Shown piece after piece: positions 45,472-57,140 of a DNA stretch of 64,000 nt. The DNA lies in the NCBI GenBank assembly GCA_032718565.1, contig JAVGVS010000390.1, positions 222,354 to 286,353 on the forward strand. Reading direction: 5' to 3'. The stretch comes from Distichodus sexfasciatus. Taxonomy: Eukaryota; Chordata; Actinopteri; Characiformes; Distichodontidae. The number at the start of each line of letters is the position of its first letter. Within the stretch, counting starts at the first letter, position 1. Below the pieces are notes generated by a model that ran no database searches, was not told the origin of the DNA, and was given only the letters and a program-made list of their open reading frames with translations. A program made the translations under genes and the position numbers.

Positions 45472-46407
45472 GCTGACAGCTCAACTGAACTGAGAAACGA
45501 ACAAATCACTTGTGAAGGTGATTCGGTTCAGTATGTTCTCTTAAAAGCTTTGTTCTTTTGAACAAATCATTCGTGAACGACACAACACTACACTCTTGGC
45601 CACAAGCAACTTTCATTGTCTGTCTCTGACAAGGTAAAACATATGTAAATCTTATGAAATGTGGTCAGTGTCGCTTTAGGCAAACTTTTGTTTTAACAAA
45701 GTTGATGTTTCTGATTAGCGTCGAGCAACATGAGTTCAATGCTAATGCTACTTTGCTAATCCAAACCATTCACAGGTAGTAATTAAAATCATGCCCGTCA
45801 ATATCATTTATGTTGTTAATATTTGTGTGCAAATAGGCATGTGTTTATAGACCTAGCTTTTGTTGAAGAGAAGTACATAGCTTAAAAATTGCCACTTTAA
45901 TATTGCTTATTAAAAAGTGTGTACATATAGTATGGACGCCACTTTTCACGCCATTTTCACGCTGTTTTCTTGTAACAAAACGCCATTTGAACATCTTGTG
46001 AACATTTATAGAGCGCAAGTTCGGTAGCTGTTGGTCTTTCGATTATTACAAACTATGCCTTTAACAGTTAGCCTATCTCAGTTGGAGGAGGGTAAGTTAT
46101 AATCCACGGAGGGATGTTCGTTGTCACACGTGTCCGACGATTTTTGGTTTGCTTCGCTCTTGCTTAGCTGCTACTGGTGATATTAACCGTATTTTAAGTA
46201 GTTTTCCACAGAGGAGGCCCCAGCTCTGTCCGTGTTAACCTTATAATACACGAGGTGGAGTGGCAATTCGGGAGGATTACCGATGGGCCGGTCCAGGCTC
46301 ACCTCTTTCTGTGAGACCTAGTACATTATTTAGCAACAGATGACAGATGGCGCAACAATATATTCAGCCACTATTCTCCTAATTTTTTTTTATTTTAAGT
46401 TTGTCAG

Positions 46408-46521
46408 CGAGAGCCTCGCCCAAAGCGCCTGTCAGGTGAATCTCCCGGACTGAAAAGGAGCCCACTCTGCCCCTGTTATGATATGGAGAAAAGGGGGAAA
46501 AATGACTGTATTATAAAATAA
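46408..46521 (+). other. Possible small exon before the SAMD3-like fragment
   Basis: After an acceptor-like tttgtcag the frame reads REPRPKRLSGESPGLKRSPL then CPCYDMEKRGKN to a stop. A similar core (aggaggccccagctctgtcc) follows another cag at 46211. They may be decayed 5' exons of the gene whose later exons start at 46779, but no homologous exon is seen in the first copy. Confidence 0.25.
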
Positions 46522-46778
46522 TTTTAAATATCTTTTGTTTTGGACAGATATTTGGTCTCAATGTGGTAGATATTTGTGTTGAGCATTGTTCTGAAGGCTA
46601 GGTAGTAAATGGTGAGTATTCAAATTATTTTGTTGTTTTACTTGACTAATTTAAACTTGCTTTCAAAACTCCTCGGTATGATAGTGTTGCTTCCAGTTTC
46701 TGAATATTCTTTTGTAACATTTTGCGTATGTTGTATTAGTATTTAAGGTATATAAATGTTTTTCCAATTTCCAACAGG

Positions 46779-47337
46779 GAAGTGGTGAGGATGAAAATGG
46801 AAAAGACATTTGCAAATAGGAGATATGAAGTGGTACGTGACTCTCCCATGATACATGACTTCCAGGCAAGATGGTTAGCACTCTTTGAAGTAAATGAGGT
46901 ATGTGATTGGAATAGGATAAACTATATTATGAATGGCCACAACTGTAAGATCATTTTTGTCTGTGATTATTGTTATTTTCAGATAAATGCCGAATTCAAG
47001 CGCATTACTACCATGCCCCTGCAGTCAAGATTTCTGTCACAGCTAGATGTGTTATCTGACAAACTGCTGAAGCTATTCTAAAGAGAGGAGGGTTGACAGA
47101 AAAGCATCTGCAGAGCATTTTGGCACACACGACTGAAGCAAGGGTGGATTTTGGAGGAAAAATACAGATTTGAATGTGTACACATTTTTTGGGAGGGAAA
47201 GAATTTAAGCCAAATTTCCTTCAGTCCTTTTTTTAAATTTTATTTAGGATGATGTTGATGAAGGGCGGGGATGCATTCTCAAGGGGCTGTGTGTGTACCT
47301 CAATGAGGACCCAGCAAATCTAGTGAGAGTATTTGCT
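46779..47337 (+). pseudogene. SAMD3-like gene fragment, second copy
   Basis: Three exon pieces match the first copy at 17.9-19.6 kb. Piece 1 (46779-46898) reads MEKTFANRRYEVVRDSPMIH and DFQARWLALFEVNE, then gtatgt. Piece 2 (from 46983, after tttcag) reads INAEFKRITTMPLQSRFLSQ and LDVLSDKLLK before a frameshift. Piece 3 (47248-47337, between tatttag and gtgagt) reads GRGCILKGLCVYLNEDPANL. Splice positions relative to the protein are the same as in the first copy. The PB1 part and the last exon are absent. Confidence 0.65.
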
Positions 47338-47649
47338 GTGAGTATAAATATATATAAATATTTTATCTTTTGGGGTAGGGAAGACTTTATTTTCAATTTT
47401 CAAATGTTAATTTTCATTTGTTGATTATAAGACCAGTAAATTACAATTTCTAAATATGAAATATGAGGAAGGTAACATTTTAAAGGTATTTTCTCTTGTA
47501 AAGTTCAGTATGCTTAAGATATACATTGACTTTCTGTATTAATAAAGAAAATAATTCTCAGATTAGCAGGTGAAAATGATGTTATTTGGTGCTTTACATA
47601 GTGACATGACATTTGATGGACCTACAGAATTGTACATTCATACATCCCC

Positions 47650-47785
47650 AGGCGCTTGTTAGCTGCCCACTGCTCCTTTACAGATGGGTTAAATGCGGAG
47701 GTCACATGGTGGTTGTGGTGCACTGTGTGCTGTGCTGTGGTGTGTTCACAATGACAAATAATCACTCACTTTCACTTAAAAAGTA
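47650..47785 (+). mobile_element. SINE 3' part (plus)
   Basis: ggttgtggtgcactgtgtgc through caatgacaaataatcactca is the reverse of the end of the SINE at 29198. The tRNA-like head is degraded (gttagctgcccactgctcct remains). Confidence 0.55.
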
Positions 47786-47852
47786 ACAGGAAAAAAAAGC
47801 TCCCTCCTCCTTCCTCCTACTCGGACTGCGTAGTCTGAATAGTAGTCCCTGG

Positions 47853-48408
47853 TAGAGGTCGACTGATATATCGGTCAATATATCGGGCCGATATTTAGCA
47901 TTTTTTTACGATATCGGCATCGGCTGATATCCGAGTTTAGTACGCTGATATTCAGGCATCTCTGTGGACAGCCCAGTTTTGCTGCGGTACACATGATCCA
48001 TGCTTCCGGCTCTGCAGGACCCCAGCCAGAAGTTTGCACTCTTCTTTAGATTATTTGCACTCTCCTTTTTGTATTGTTGTTTATAATTTTATCTTCCCTC
48101 AGGAATAGTTTGTAACTTGAAAACTTTCTTTTGTTTACAAATTATTAGTCAAGTTCAAATGTTATATATTTATTTATTGTTTAGACATTTACAGTTTTAT
48201 TTATGTTATTTAAGTTTATATTTATGTTTAGTCAGTGTTAAATAAATGTTAAGTTGAGAAATTTCGTGTATCCTTTGTTATTATTAGTGTGATATTTCAC
48301 TACACAAACAGAGGGGAAACGTCTAATTATTGGCCAAAAAAATATCCCTGACCCTGACTTCTAAAAATCGGCATCGGCTTTAGAAAAACCCATATCGGTC
48401 AACCTCTA
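47853..48408. mobile_element. hAT MITE (556 bp) with perfect TSD
   Basis: Ends are tagaggtcgactgatatatc and, reversed, tagaggttgaccgatatggg. The TSD gtccctgg is exact at 47845-47852 and 48409-48416. Interior words (gatatcggcatcggctgata) are typical of the family. It is inserted in an older hAT-related repeat whose uninterrupted relative is at 45190-45215. Confidence 0.85.
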
Positions 48409-48764
48409 GTCCCTGGGACAAAACCAGCTGTAAATTATATCATAATGTTGTTGCTTGATGATTTTCTGGCTACAGCACAAAAGTTCTAGCTAAAAAGCAC
48501 ATCCTGATAGTAACTTTGGCTGCCCAATCTGCATGCAGTGTGAAGTAATGTAGAAAAATTGATGGGATTCATTGTGATGCATCAAGATATCGCATCAAAT
48601 TTAATCGTTGAGATGAAAATCGCAATCGAATCGTGAGTGCAGACCAGGCTAGCACTTTATCGTTCTTATGCTTGACGGGAAAACAGAAAATGCTTTAGGC
48701 ACGGATGTGAAATTCCATGCTAGCATAAAATCGCCTCCTTTGTCATTTTAGTTGCTCCCAGGTT

Positions 48765-49064
48765 TCACGAGACCTGCCGGGATGAGGGCATGAGGAGCCT
48801 CACTGGAGGGCTCCGATTTTGATTACATGTGCTAAAATGAGTCTGCAAATCCTGCCCTGATGCCAGTGCGCTCTCCGACTCCCCCCAGAGCACAGCGGCG
48901 ATGGTGTCAGAGTTCTGGGGGGTCAGCGAGGAAAAAATCAGGAGGTAAACGCTAATGGTGCCATCACTCATTCCAGCTGCTGTGATGCTCTGAGAGAACG
49001 CAGGAGCAAAAGGCATTGAGGAAGTGATCTGACACTGCCGTGTCACGCGTTTTGCAAATTTCAC
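48765..49064 (-). CDS. Unrecognised 99-codon frame
   Basis: A minus-strand frame in GC-richer DNA than its surroundings; Ser/Thr-rich (SSMPFAPAFSQSITAAGMSD). No domain recognised and no splice context seen. It may be a chance frame in an old element. Confidence 0.15.
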   Translation of the reverse strand: MKFAKRVTRQCQITSSMPFAPAFSQSITAAGMSDGTISVYLLIFSSLTPQNSDTIAAVLWGESESALASGQDLQTHFSTCNQNRSPPVRLLMPSSRQVS

Positions 49065-49389
49065 CTATTTATGATGGATCCACGGAGCAAAACGCACGCG
49101 TCGACAAATCTGTGATGCTGCAGCGAGACTAAAGCATAAATTACCCATATGATAGCTGAGAGCAGGTAAAAAAAAACCTCCGACATTTACAGACACAGCA
49201 GACATAGTAAACTCTGACATCAAAACAATGAAAAATCAATGTCACCTGACCGGCACTAATCTTGATCTATCACGGAGATAAATAAACATACTAAACCCTG
49301 CAAAAGATGTACACTTGCAATTGATCTGAATCACTGATGGACGCTTTTATTACAGGTTCTTGATGTCTATTACCCCTACGGAAGCGTAA

Positions 49390-49815
49390 AGCGTTCACTT
49401 GAGAAAAAAATAATTCTGCTCTGTTTTTCCGAATTAACAAGATAGCTTTCATGTTTAAAAAAATACGCTCTGTTTTTCTGAATTAACGACATCTTGTTTG
49501 CATGTAAAAAAGAATTACGCTCTGTTTTTCTGAATTAACGAGATCCTGTTTTCTTGTAAAAAAAAAAAAAAAAACGCTCTGTTTTTCTGAATTAACAACA
49601 TCTTGTTTCCATGTAAAAAAGACTTACGCTCTGTTTTTCTGAATTAACGAGATCCTGTTTTCTTGTAAAAAAAAAAAAAACGCTCTGTTTTTCTGAATTA
49701 ACGAGATCCTTTTTTCTCGTTTAAAAAAACGCTGTTTTTCTGAATTAACGAGATCCTGTTTTCTTGTTTAAAAAAAACGCTGTTTTTCTGAATTAACGAG
49801 CTTCCGTTTTCATTT
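49390..49815. repeat. Tandem array of about 8 units (~55 bp each)
   Basis: Repeating unit: cgctctgtttttctgaatta, then acgagatcctgttttcttg, then a run of A. Units alternate between cgacatcttgttt.catg and cgagatcctgttttcttg forms, so a two-unit higher order is visible in part. A-run length varies from 6 to 17. Confidence 0.85.
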
Positions 49816-50277
49816 AAAAAAACAAAACAACAACAACAAACAAAAAAAAAACATGCACATGCTTCCGTACTCAGTAATTCCATAATTCGGTAGCTCTCAC
49901 TTGTGCGGACTACGGTTGCTGCCGCTGCTGCTATCAGCCAGACCCTCCTAGAGCCTCCAGCAGAGTGTTGTTTGCTTTGAAGTACGGGGCCATCACAGGT
50001 AAGGTATTTAGCATATAATGGAGACATATTACTTAGCGAATTATATCAGCTGTTCGCTTGACCACATGCAACAGAAGAGAACAATCTAAAGGAGCATTAG
50101 CAGTGACTGCAAACTCTCACTCACTCGCTTAGCATGTAGGTAAACTCTAGTCTATTTCTGTAGATAACCTATGGGTATTATTAAACCATCGATTTAGTAA
50201 GCAAGCTAACATTTGTTTTCTCTCATGCTGGGCGTCGTTGATCAAGGATGCGAACCATAACTGATTACTGACAAATA
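49816..50277 (+). other. No coding gene; exon-like patch
   Basis: A GC-richer patch at 49900-49998 (gttgctgccgctgctgctat) ends in cacag followed by gtaaggta, a strong splice-donor context. It could be an untranslated first exon, but nothing downstream is linked to it. Confidence 0.25.
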
Positions 50278-50639
50278 CAGGGGGGTATTCCATGAAAGTA
50301 GCTAAATAAAGCCAGACTTCCGCGAAAAAGTGAGACTCAAATTAGCGGCATCTCCAAATTAAGCCTCATGTCGTTCCACGAACGTAGCTCAGCTGTAACT
50401 AATCGAGGCTTATTCAAGGCAGACTTGCATAGTCTCACTTTGTGCGCACTTTGTGCGTAAGTGTAATATAACTAGGTTGTTAATAAGAGCTTTACTGACT
50501 TAGATGTGTGTGTGAACTCTACTGACCCAGTAGCCTTACCCTGGTCTTACATATTAATCCTTCACTATTACATCTCAATAGAAGCAATCTAAGTGGACAG
50601 TGAAGAACCTGGCAGCAAGTAAAAACTAAATATAAAAAT

Positions 50640-53600
50640 ATCTTCTCCATAATGGTAAGTAGCTGCAGGAAAAGAAACTGCAAATGTGATTCCTCAAATA
50701 GTAGATTAAAATGTATAAATGTCATCAGAAGGCTAAGAAAAGAGGCAGTGCAATCACATTAGGGGGCTCTACCTGAAGACCTCACCAGCAGAGAGCTGGC
50801 ACTGAGCCTCAATCGAGGTCAGCCTCAGGTGGAGGGAATAGAAGGGGGGGTGTCAACAGAGATCATCCTCTCAGGTGTCTGGGAGAAATATGTACTTTCC
50901 CTCCGGGTGTCAGTCTCTTAGTCGTGATAATTGATAAGTGACGGTATGCCCATCTATGCAGTGAGAGGAGATGATGTAGTTCTGCTTGATCCCCCAGCTA
51001 CATTTGTGCAAGACACTCCTGACCCATGTGTTAATATAGTTTTGCTTGCTGGTACATTCTGTCATGCTTTTCTTTGCTTTAACAGATTTAGTTTTCCCCA
51101 TTATGCCCATGCCCCAGTACATCCAGGGCTGTTGATGAAGAGACAGTGTCTGCAGACACCGATATTCAGGAGGTAAGCCCAAATAAATGGTTTGATATGT
51201 GCAATCTGAAGAACCTGTTTTATTAACAGTAAACCTTGTTGCAGACAAAGCCCACACCAATCGGGCCCCTGGCCAGCAAAGAGGAAGTGAGCACCACTCA
51301 TTATTTCAGCAACATACTTTCCTTAGCGCTTCTTTGTGACGCTAAGCATCTTTTGTCACAGGATGTACGAGCCATTTACAGGCTGTCACCCAACACAAGC
51401 CAGCACTCACAGCTGTGAGGATGCCACACTCCCGAGCAACTGAAATGTTTCACGCACGGTTTGATGCACTGAACACCACGAGACGACAAAAGCAACGCCC
51501 CATCACCGACCAGACCATCTTCGCTCTGCAGCTGACGGGAGGAGAACTCGCCAAGGTCAACCCACCTAAAAGCTGCCGGTCCAGACAATATTCCAGGTCT
51601 TGTGCTGAGAGACTGCGCTGACCAGCGAAAGTCATTGAAAGTGTTCACGGAATATCTTCAACACTTCGCTGAGCCAGATGATTCCAGCGCAGCTTCAAGT
51701 CCACCACCATCATCCCAAAGCAAAAAATCACGTTTCGCTCAATGACTAATGCCCATCGCTTCTGACCCCCATCACCAGCGAAGTGCCTTGAGAGACTTGT
51801 TGCGACAGAAAGCAACCTCCCCGCCCACTGACCCTCTGCAGCTTGCCTATCGCACAAACAGGTCGACTGAGGACGATATCCACTTCGCACTTCACTCTTT
51901 TCCTTCAATTCTGCAACAAAGACTTATGTTAGATGATTGTTGTTCATAGACTTTAGTTCAGCATTCAACACCATCATCCCCAAAGACTGTGTGTGAAACT
52001 GAGCAAAGCTAGACTGAGCACCCCACTCTGCAACTGATACTGGATTTCCTGTCAGAGAGACCACGTCCGTCTCAATCGGCGGTACAACGCTTTCCAGCAT
52101 CATCAGGCTGACTACCGAGCTCCTCAGGGCTGGGCGTTTTCGCCCACTCCTTGTTCACACCTCCTGACTCACGACTGCACCGCCTGCACAGCTCAAACTA
52201 TCATCACGATGATACGATCAGGGAAGGCTCATCAGCAACAACGGCGAGTCGGGCGACAGATGAGGTTCAGCTGGTTGCCTGGTGCAGGAGAACAACCTGT
52301 CGCTGGAAATGTGGACAAAAATAAAGGAAATGATTGCCGACTTTCCAGGAGAACCGCTTCTCCACCCACACACCACTCAAAGAATCCACGGTTCCACGGC
52401 GAGACTGTAAAAACACCGTTCCTTGGAGTTCGCACCCTGACACCTCACCCACCACCAACACCACCTCCTCAATCACTGGTGCGGCCCAGCAGCGTCTCCA
52501 CTTCTGAAAGACGGCTGAAGCAGCCACCTGCCTCTTTCCCACCTCACCACCCACAGGGGCACCCATAGAGAGCCGCCCTGACTAGGCTGCATTCTCCTGC
52601 CTGATGGTAACAGGTGCTGTTGCTGACATCAGGCAGCTTCCAAAGGGTCACAAAGCGCTGGCAACATCATCGGAGCCGCCTCTTCCGCCAAGCTGCAGGA
52701 CATTCTACAAGCGCATCAGGAAGGGTTTCCTGCATCGCAAGGTTTCACCCTCACACCTCTTCACAAAGATCAAGTTCACACTCTTCCATCTGGCAGACGC
52801 CAGAAAGCATCAGGTCTCTATCCTCCAGGATGCGGCGGATAGTTTTTCCCACAAGCCATCAGACTCTTGAACTCACTCCTGCCATCACACACTTCCCCAC
52901 ACACACACACCTGACCGTGAAGAAACTGATTCTGTTGCACCACTGCACTTTACTTTACACATCACCGCTACTGATGCACAATAACTACTGTTATGATACT
53001 GCAATTGCTGCCACTTTATTTGTACAAACATTATACGCTGTTGCACAAATGAGAATACACACTGACATTGCACATAAATATAGTATCTGGCTATATTATA
53101 ACCTTCTACCCTGCACATCCAGTGTAAAAATGTCAATTTGCACCTGTTTAAATGTTTGCATATTTGCACATATACTGAACATTGTGCCCTGAAAATAGTC
53201 CGGATATAGCATTCTGTTCATTATAACTCTACTCTTGCACATCAGTGTAAAATGTCAATTTCAACCTTGTTAAGAATACTGCATCCCGATTCTGACAAAA
53301 CATAAGCTACCTCTATGTCTATTTCTAGCCTCTAATTATATATAAAAATCCCTGTCTAGTTTAAAATGTATATTGCATATTGTCTGGTTTAAAATGTATA
53401 TTGTAGTATTTCTTACTTATTTATTGTTCATCCCATGTGCCTAGCCATGCCACTCGGCTCATTTATTCTCTGTTCTACTGTTCTTGTTTGTTTGCACCTC
53501 GAAATATCCTGGAGCCACGGGCTGCTCGCTCTCTCTATGCATCTGTCAATATATAGCAGAGATGACAATAAAGTTGACTTTGACTTTGACTGGAAGCTGC

Positions 53601-53690
53601 TCCTGTCGATTGAAAGAGAAAAGCCAGATATAGAATACAAAAGCTTCTTGCCACAGAAACGGTTGAGATCAAGAAAACTGGTAGACTGAG
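50640..53690 (+). pseudogene. Harbinger partner (Myb-like) gene remnant
   Basis: The second gene of Harbinger elements helps the transposase enter the nucleus and bind the ends. Here the reading PEDLTSRELALSLNRGQPQV then EGIEGGVSTEI (50770-50870) matches its conserved middle. The following frame 50931-51176 has exon-like limits (donor ggtaagc at 51173) and another piece lies at 51244-51340. A LINE interrupts at 51375. After it, LLLSIEREKPDIEYKSF (53590-53685) looks like the coiled C-terminus. Polyadenylation-type signals are at 53923 and 54092. The N-terminal Myb domain was not clearly seen. Frameshifts make it inactive. Confidence 0.5.
51375..53590 (+). mobile_element. Rex1/L2-like LINE, heavily decayed
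   Basis: Same family as 34366-36331 but with far more indels. Recognisable pieces: HARFDALNTTRRQK, QLTGGELAKVNPPKS, LLFIDFSSAFNTIIPKD and SLEMWTKIKEMIADF, then the 3' UTR and tatagcagagatgacaata tail at 53545. It begins in the middle of the coding region (5'-truncated). Confidence 0.7.
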
Positions 53691-54091
53691 TTGCTACATA
53701 CATTGCAACAACGCTAATAGGTATGGGTCACATTGCTTTTAATTTTCTGTTGTCTTTCTCTTCACAGCTTCAAGCAAAGGATGATTGATTATTCTCAAAA
53801 TTTGAATCTGTCCACCAGGAGTAATTGTACAGATTCAGAATGGTGCTGACGGGCAGGAGGCAGATAGAAACAGCAATTACCCAGCTGGTGATTTAATACA
53901 TTGACATATTTCTGCACCTTGAATAAAGTATTCCAACTTGTTTAAATTATTTTGTTTTATTTTTGGCTTATTAGAAAGTGTCCCAAAACAATATTATTTT
54001 ATATGAAAGATATGTTATGTTAATGTTTAAAAGAAAAAGATGCTACCACTAGACCATCTCTAGTTCTGAAATGCCTGTTCCTGGACAATGT

Positions 54092-54135
54092 GAATAAAGT
54101 AAATAGTGTCCATTTTGAGCATGTGTTTTATTTAT
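54092..54135. terminator. Convergent polyadenylation signals
   Basis: AATAAA on the plus strand at 54092-54097 and a minus-strand AATAAA (tttatt on +) at about 54127-54132 lie some 30 bases apart, exactly where the two Harbinger genes would end toward each other. A second plus-strand AATAAA is at 53923. Confidence 0.5.
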
Positions 54136-54378
54136 CCACCACTACATGAGCTGGGGGTTGGGGCTCAATGGTCACCAGTGGCTTTACATAAAATAACTGT
54201 CCTGCAAAGGTCCCTTTACAGTCCGTCTTTCCACCTTCTCAAGAGCTGGTATATTTCCCCACTGCTCCTCCTGCACCAACACTGTGGGCAGTTTCTCCCC
54301 GGCGATAGAGCCAGCATATTGTGTAGTATACAGCACAGGCACTAATAACAAGCTGCCGGTCCGGCTCACTTGCGTCTT

Positions 54379-55680
54379 TCAGGCATTGAATTCGGTAAGG
54401 GTTAAAGCAGTGAGAGCTGTGTTAGCCTTAAGTTGCCCTGCAATAGTTGTGAATGTGTACGGAATTTCGGAACCTGATTTTAATTGGCCGACGGTCATTT
54501 CTATTCGTGCCCTTGTTTTCGAGTGGGCATTGTTAAATTGCCTTTCTGCCTCAGTATGAGGTTCTGGGTAAGGGGTTAGGAGGTACGGCATGCAGGCATA
54601 ACCCCTGTCCCCAAGCAGGTGACTCCATTAAACTCCCCTGCAGAAGAAGCTGCATCAATTACATATGCTGTGGACACCCTACAGTTCAAGAACCAGCCCT
54701 CACATATATATATATATATATGAAGACTTATAAAGTTATGTGTGCCTACTGACTGTTACAACTATTTGTCTTTTAAAATTATGATCACTAGTTTCCATGA
54801 AAAATGCTTGTGAAGGAAAAACCTTGTTGAAATAATGTGCTCTTGCTTTCTGCAAACCTCCTGTGCCAGTGAGGATGCTCGAAAGATCCTGGAGTCATGG
54901 ACAGAGCCTGGCCATTTTGCCTCAACATTAGTAATTAGGCAGTTGCTGTCACAGATCATCTGAACACAGAGAGTGGATTTAGTGATATAGCACATTTTGT
55001 CTGGCAGAGCATTAATTTAAGATTGCTCAATATATGAATTGATGAACAATGTCAAATTCAGAGCTAAATCCCTCTACTGGCAATGTATGGAGTTATTGCC
55101 AATCTACATACCTGTACATTGAGGCTATGGAAAGATTTCCTGTTCACATAGTCCGCCTCAGTTGGTCCAGCTGGGGCCTGTATTCTGATGTAGGTGCCGT
55201 CCACAGCACCCAAGATATTGGGAAAACCTGAGGAACAAATTTAGCTTAATACAAGCATATAAATTTTTAAGTCTACTTTAACTGTCACATACCTGTTATT
55301 GCATAAAAAGTTCTCCTTGATCCTTGTGCTGGTAGATGGCCAGGAAAGGTGATATAAATATTTAAATATTGCCTCAGAGCAAGGTATACCCTCCTTATTT
55401 CACGGCATACGGGTTAAGCGTAATAAATGCTCAGCATCACCAACACTAGAGAATGTCCCACTGGCGAAACGAAGTGCAATACAGCCAGATTGCACTGTGG
55501 TCAGGCTTTGACTTCGCCGTGTGGGTTTGCTGAGGTGTGGTTCCAACAGCTCACATAGGTAGACTATGCTGGGTCTGCTAAACCGCTATCTCTCCCACAG
55601 ATAGTCATCTGGGAAGGCAGTGGCTTACTCTGTCCACACCCTTGGGGCTGGTATTCCGAGCTCTTTTCTATCCGCGGCAC
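54379..55680 (-). pseudogene. HARBI1-like Harbinger transposase remnant
   Basis: DDE_Tnp_4-type transposase read in exons from high to low coordinates. The N-terminal part (about 55680-55270) has VCREIRRVYLALRQYLNIYI then TFPGHLPAQGSRRTFYAI, with stops. Exon 55227-55112 reads VFPNILGAVDGTYIRIQAPA and ends NVQ before gtatgt; it holds the first catalytic Asp (VDGTYI). The next exon starts at 54959 after ttcag and reads ITNVEAKWPGSVHDSRIFRA (second Asp in HDSRIF). The last part reads YACMPYLLTPYPEPHTEAER then RARIEMTVGQLKS, with the Glu region. A frameshift near 54610 and several stops make it inactive. The splice sites are well preserved. Confidence 0.75.
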
Positions 55681-56341
55681 CCTCCACAGGGTGTTCAATA
55701 ATAAATGGACAGGCCATAATTACGCTTCTGGGGGCTTCTTCTGTTTCCTTCTTTCGTTTCGAATTTCCATGCAGGTGTTGGTCTCAATTTCAGTACTGCT
55801 TTAAATGGGACCTTCATTAAAGTAATTAAGCTGACATCTCATTATTTTTATATTATTATTATTATTATTATTATTATTTTGTAAATGTAATAAGGCTTTT
55901 TTGTGCAATTGTTCATATGAATTTATGATTTTATTAATTTCTGATTTTCTGTTTTCAGTCATTGCATTTCATGTTTGACCTTTTTAATATGCTTACAATT
56001 TATTGGGGATAATTCAAATGCTGAAACATGATTTTTATAGGTAATAATTTTATTACACGACACATGATTTTCTGGCAGAGCGCCGAAATTCAACTGACGG
56101 AACGATCTTTTAGGAATATGTTCCACATCGCCGGAGATTCTTTTTGGAGACACCGCTACATAAGCGGTAGACAGTTAACCTGGTCTCCGAGCAGACTTGT
56201 TCGGAGGTGTAAGTTACCATGGCAGCTCAACGGGTCTTAATTTAAGACACATTGATGGAACGGAACTCTCACTTAAATAAGACAGACTTATCGAAATAAG
56301 CCAGACTTTCCCTTAATCCTGCTTCGTGGAATACCCCCCAG

Positions 56342-57140
56342 GTAGCACTGTAAGAAATAGCATATCACTGATTCAACATGGAGCACGCTATCAAGTATAC
56401 ATACAGAACTTGACTAGGTACCAGAGTAAGATCGCCTTTTTGACTATGTTATGAAAGAGATTGCTTGACTGCTTATATTTGCACGGACATTTTCGCGATA
56501 AAGGCCTTGTTAAGCTGCAAAGTACAAGTAATAATTGTGCTTTTACAGTCACTTTACACCGGGGTCAGTTTCTATTGGGGCAAGAGGGGGCACTTTCTAA
56601 ACAAACGTCCTGCCCCTTAAATCAAACTTCTTAGAAGCTGAAAGCGAAATAATAGATTACCCACAAACTGAATATATACAAGATTTACTACAGTAACTGA
56701 AAATCCACTGAAAAAGGCACAAATGAGATGATAGCTTTCACCTCTTGTTCGCGTTTCTTTCCCGCCATTTGTTTGTGCGCATGCTCACATTGTTAAGCAC
56801 TTGGCAGAGATCCTCTCGCCCGCCTCTCAGCTCAACATCCAATCACTGTTAGTTAAGGTAAATGAGCCGGCGTCGGGAGCTTCCTTCCGTATGGGTAGAT
56901 TTTTGTAAAAGATCTGGATGATCTTTTATTAGTGGTGTTTGCTTGCGAACTTCTTCTCGCATGAAAGTTCGGGGCAGAATTCAGTCCCAAGACGTTTGTC
57001 AGAGACCCATGAATGAGGTATCGTAATCGTGAGCCTTATTCGAATGGGGTGCTATGACTTTTCGAAAAATAGTAACATCAGCAACCAATCAGTTCGTGAT
57101 TATCATGATGTTTGGCAAGCCACGCCCTAGTAAACCTCAT
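56342..57140. other. No gene seen
   Basis: Unique-looking sequence between the Harbinger and the minisatellite. A CCAAT word is at 57084. Nothing coding is supported. Confidence 0.35.

Larger units (their letters stand above)
43502..45590. mobile_element. hAT element (2.1 kb) inserted in the retroviral fragment
   Basis: Starts tagtgatgggcacggcagtt and ends gaacgacacaacacta, whose reverse is tagtgttgtgtcgttc. The flanks ctctcttg (43494-43501) and cactcttg (45591-45598) match at 7 of 8, an aged target-site duplication. Sub-terminal gaatcactgaatcattcag and gattcggttcagt words are inverted relatives. The interior has no transposase and holds later insertions (44261-44520, 44785-45118) and the end of another hAT (about 45160-45471). 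Confidence 0.7.
50281..56338. mobile_element. PIF-Harbinger element, two genes (6.06 kb)
   Basis: Terminal inverted repeats gggggtattccatgaa (left, 50281) and, reversed, gggggtattccacgaa (right). The 3-bp duplication cag (50278-50280 and 56339-56341) fits the 3-bp rule of the superfamily, although TWA is the usual target. Inside, a Myb/trihelix-like partner gene runs on the plus strand and a HARBI1-like transposase on the minus strand, converging near 54.1 kb. A LINE (51375-53590) interrupts the partner gene. Both genes are decayed. Confidence 0.8.

Noticed and set aside
43502..45590. Second gag or pol segment hidden within the hAT
   Set aside because: Frames there fall in LINE tails and hAT ends; no retroviral motif was found.
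49390..49815. CRISPR-like regular repeats
   Set aside because: Spacing sequence is just variable A-runs and the repeat-spacer distinction is absent.
52614..53192. 192-codon frame as a gene
   Set aside because: It covers the decayed C-terminal and 3' UTR part of a LINE; the related copy at 35.5-36.3 kb shows the true frame is different.
53428..53703. Opposing frames of 84 and 91 codons near the LINE tail
   Set aside because: They cover the non-coding LINE 3' end; only the last part of the plus frame may belong to the Harbinger partner gene.
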